A stretch of 64,000 nt of DNA from a virus, in the IMG/VR virus record IMGVR_UViG_3300044833_000114, positions 1 to 64,000 of that record; one strand, written 5' to 3'. The position numbers were made by a program, and so were the translations under genes. A model generated the notes under the pieces. The model did no database searches, was not told where the DNA came from, and was given only the letters and a program-made list of their open reading frames with translations. This document shows positions 63,888-64,000 of the stretch, one piece after another (position 1 is the first letter of the stretch; every line of letters starts with the position of its first letter).

Positions 63888-64000
63888 TTATCCGTTCGGA
63901 TTCATTGCCTTCTCGCCCCAACCTCTGGGGTGAGGTTCTTCGTGGTCTACATATTCGTCGTCGCGTTCCGCTTCTATCTCGGCGCACCAGTTGCATGTAT
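63888..64000 (-). CDS. Partial protein, 3' part only (cut by right edge)
   Basis: C-terminal ~36 residues of a minus-strand gene entering from the right edge: CNWCAEIEAERDDEYVDHEE then a Gly/Pro end. One CxxC pair is visible. E7 follows its stop. No family can be named. Confidence 0.5.
   Translation of the reverse strand, partial: TCNWCAEIEAERDDEYVDHEEPHPRGWGEKAMNPNG

Noticed and set aside
1-64000. CRISPR array or insertion sequence
   Set aside because: No run of regularly spaced repeats and no transposase or terminal inverted repeats were seen on reading.

Overview
This window is a large piece of a tailed-phage genome (podovirus-like, probably temperate), cut at both ends. The evidence is a continuous virion-gene block: a T7-type terminase large subunit, portal, an N4-gp56-like major capsid protein, tail tubular/nozzle proteins and very large ejection (internal virion) proteins. 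It also has dense coding, mostly 4-8 nt gene overlaps, two tyrosine recombinases and a probable attP site. I found no tail tape measure, sheath, virion RNA polymerase or T7-like RNA polymerase. The host cannot be named; moderate-high GC and AAGGAG-type ribosome binding sites fit a Gram-negative or acidobacterial-type host. A layout like Bcep22-like temperate podophages (about 63 kb) is the closest comparison I can offer.

Layout, plus strand. 1-6.4 kb is a replication/metabolism module: the end of a UvrD-like helicase, a RecB/Cas4-like nuclease, two tandem sigma-region-4-like DNA-binding paralogues, a ClpA-like AAA+ ATPase with a zinc tail, a C39-like peptidase, MazG and a GH108 endolysin. 6.4-8.1 kb holds small zinc-ribbon and membrane proteins, with a strong terminator at 6.9 kb. 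8.2-15.9 kb holds packaging and head genes. 16-22.6 kb holds a homing-type HNH gene, a beta-helix tailspike, host-like membrane and redox genes and an Ig-like surface protein. 22.8-31.3 kb holds two tail-tubular paralogues separated by a histidine phosphatase, the nozzle, a fibre-like protein and a GNAT-like protein. 31.3-39 kb holds ejection proteins, the last (1509 aa) with apparent ADP-ribosyltransferase-like segments. 39-39.9 kb holds a SleB-like hydrolase and a HiPIP-like protein.

Layout, minus strand. 39.9-41.3 kb has small paralogues and a MarR-like regulator. After one plus-strand membrane gene comes a tRNA-Gln-like half sequence (attP candidate) abutting integrase 1. From 43.4 to 64 kb there is one long array of about 60 small genes reading leftward, including a GHKL ATPase, integrase 2, an ASCH protein, a SNF2 helicase, a Gp88-like protein, ArdC-like antirestriction and a DUF2958-like gene, with many CxxC zinc-ribbon proteins. 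This is the accessory/early arm.

The most interesting signal is non-coding. Between 58 and 64 kb nearly every real gap in the array holds the same kind of element (seven copies): a GC-rich hairpin whose sequence changes but whose pairing is kept, followed by a small GGG/CCC hairpin whose loop can pair with a segment at the upstream gene's stop codon, then the ribosome binding site of the next gene. It looks like a repeated, covarying pseudoknot leader RNA. A second recurrent motif (AACGTT-TGACAT type) overlaps -35 boxes of minus-strand promoters and occurs as a three-unit tandem repeat at 476-514.
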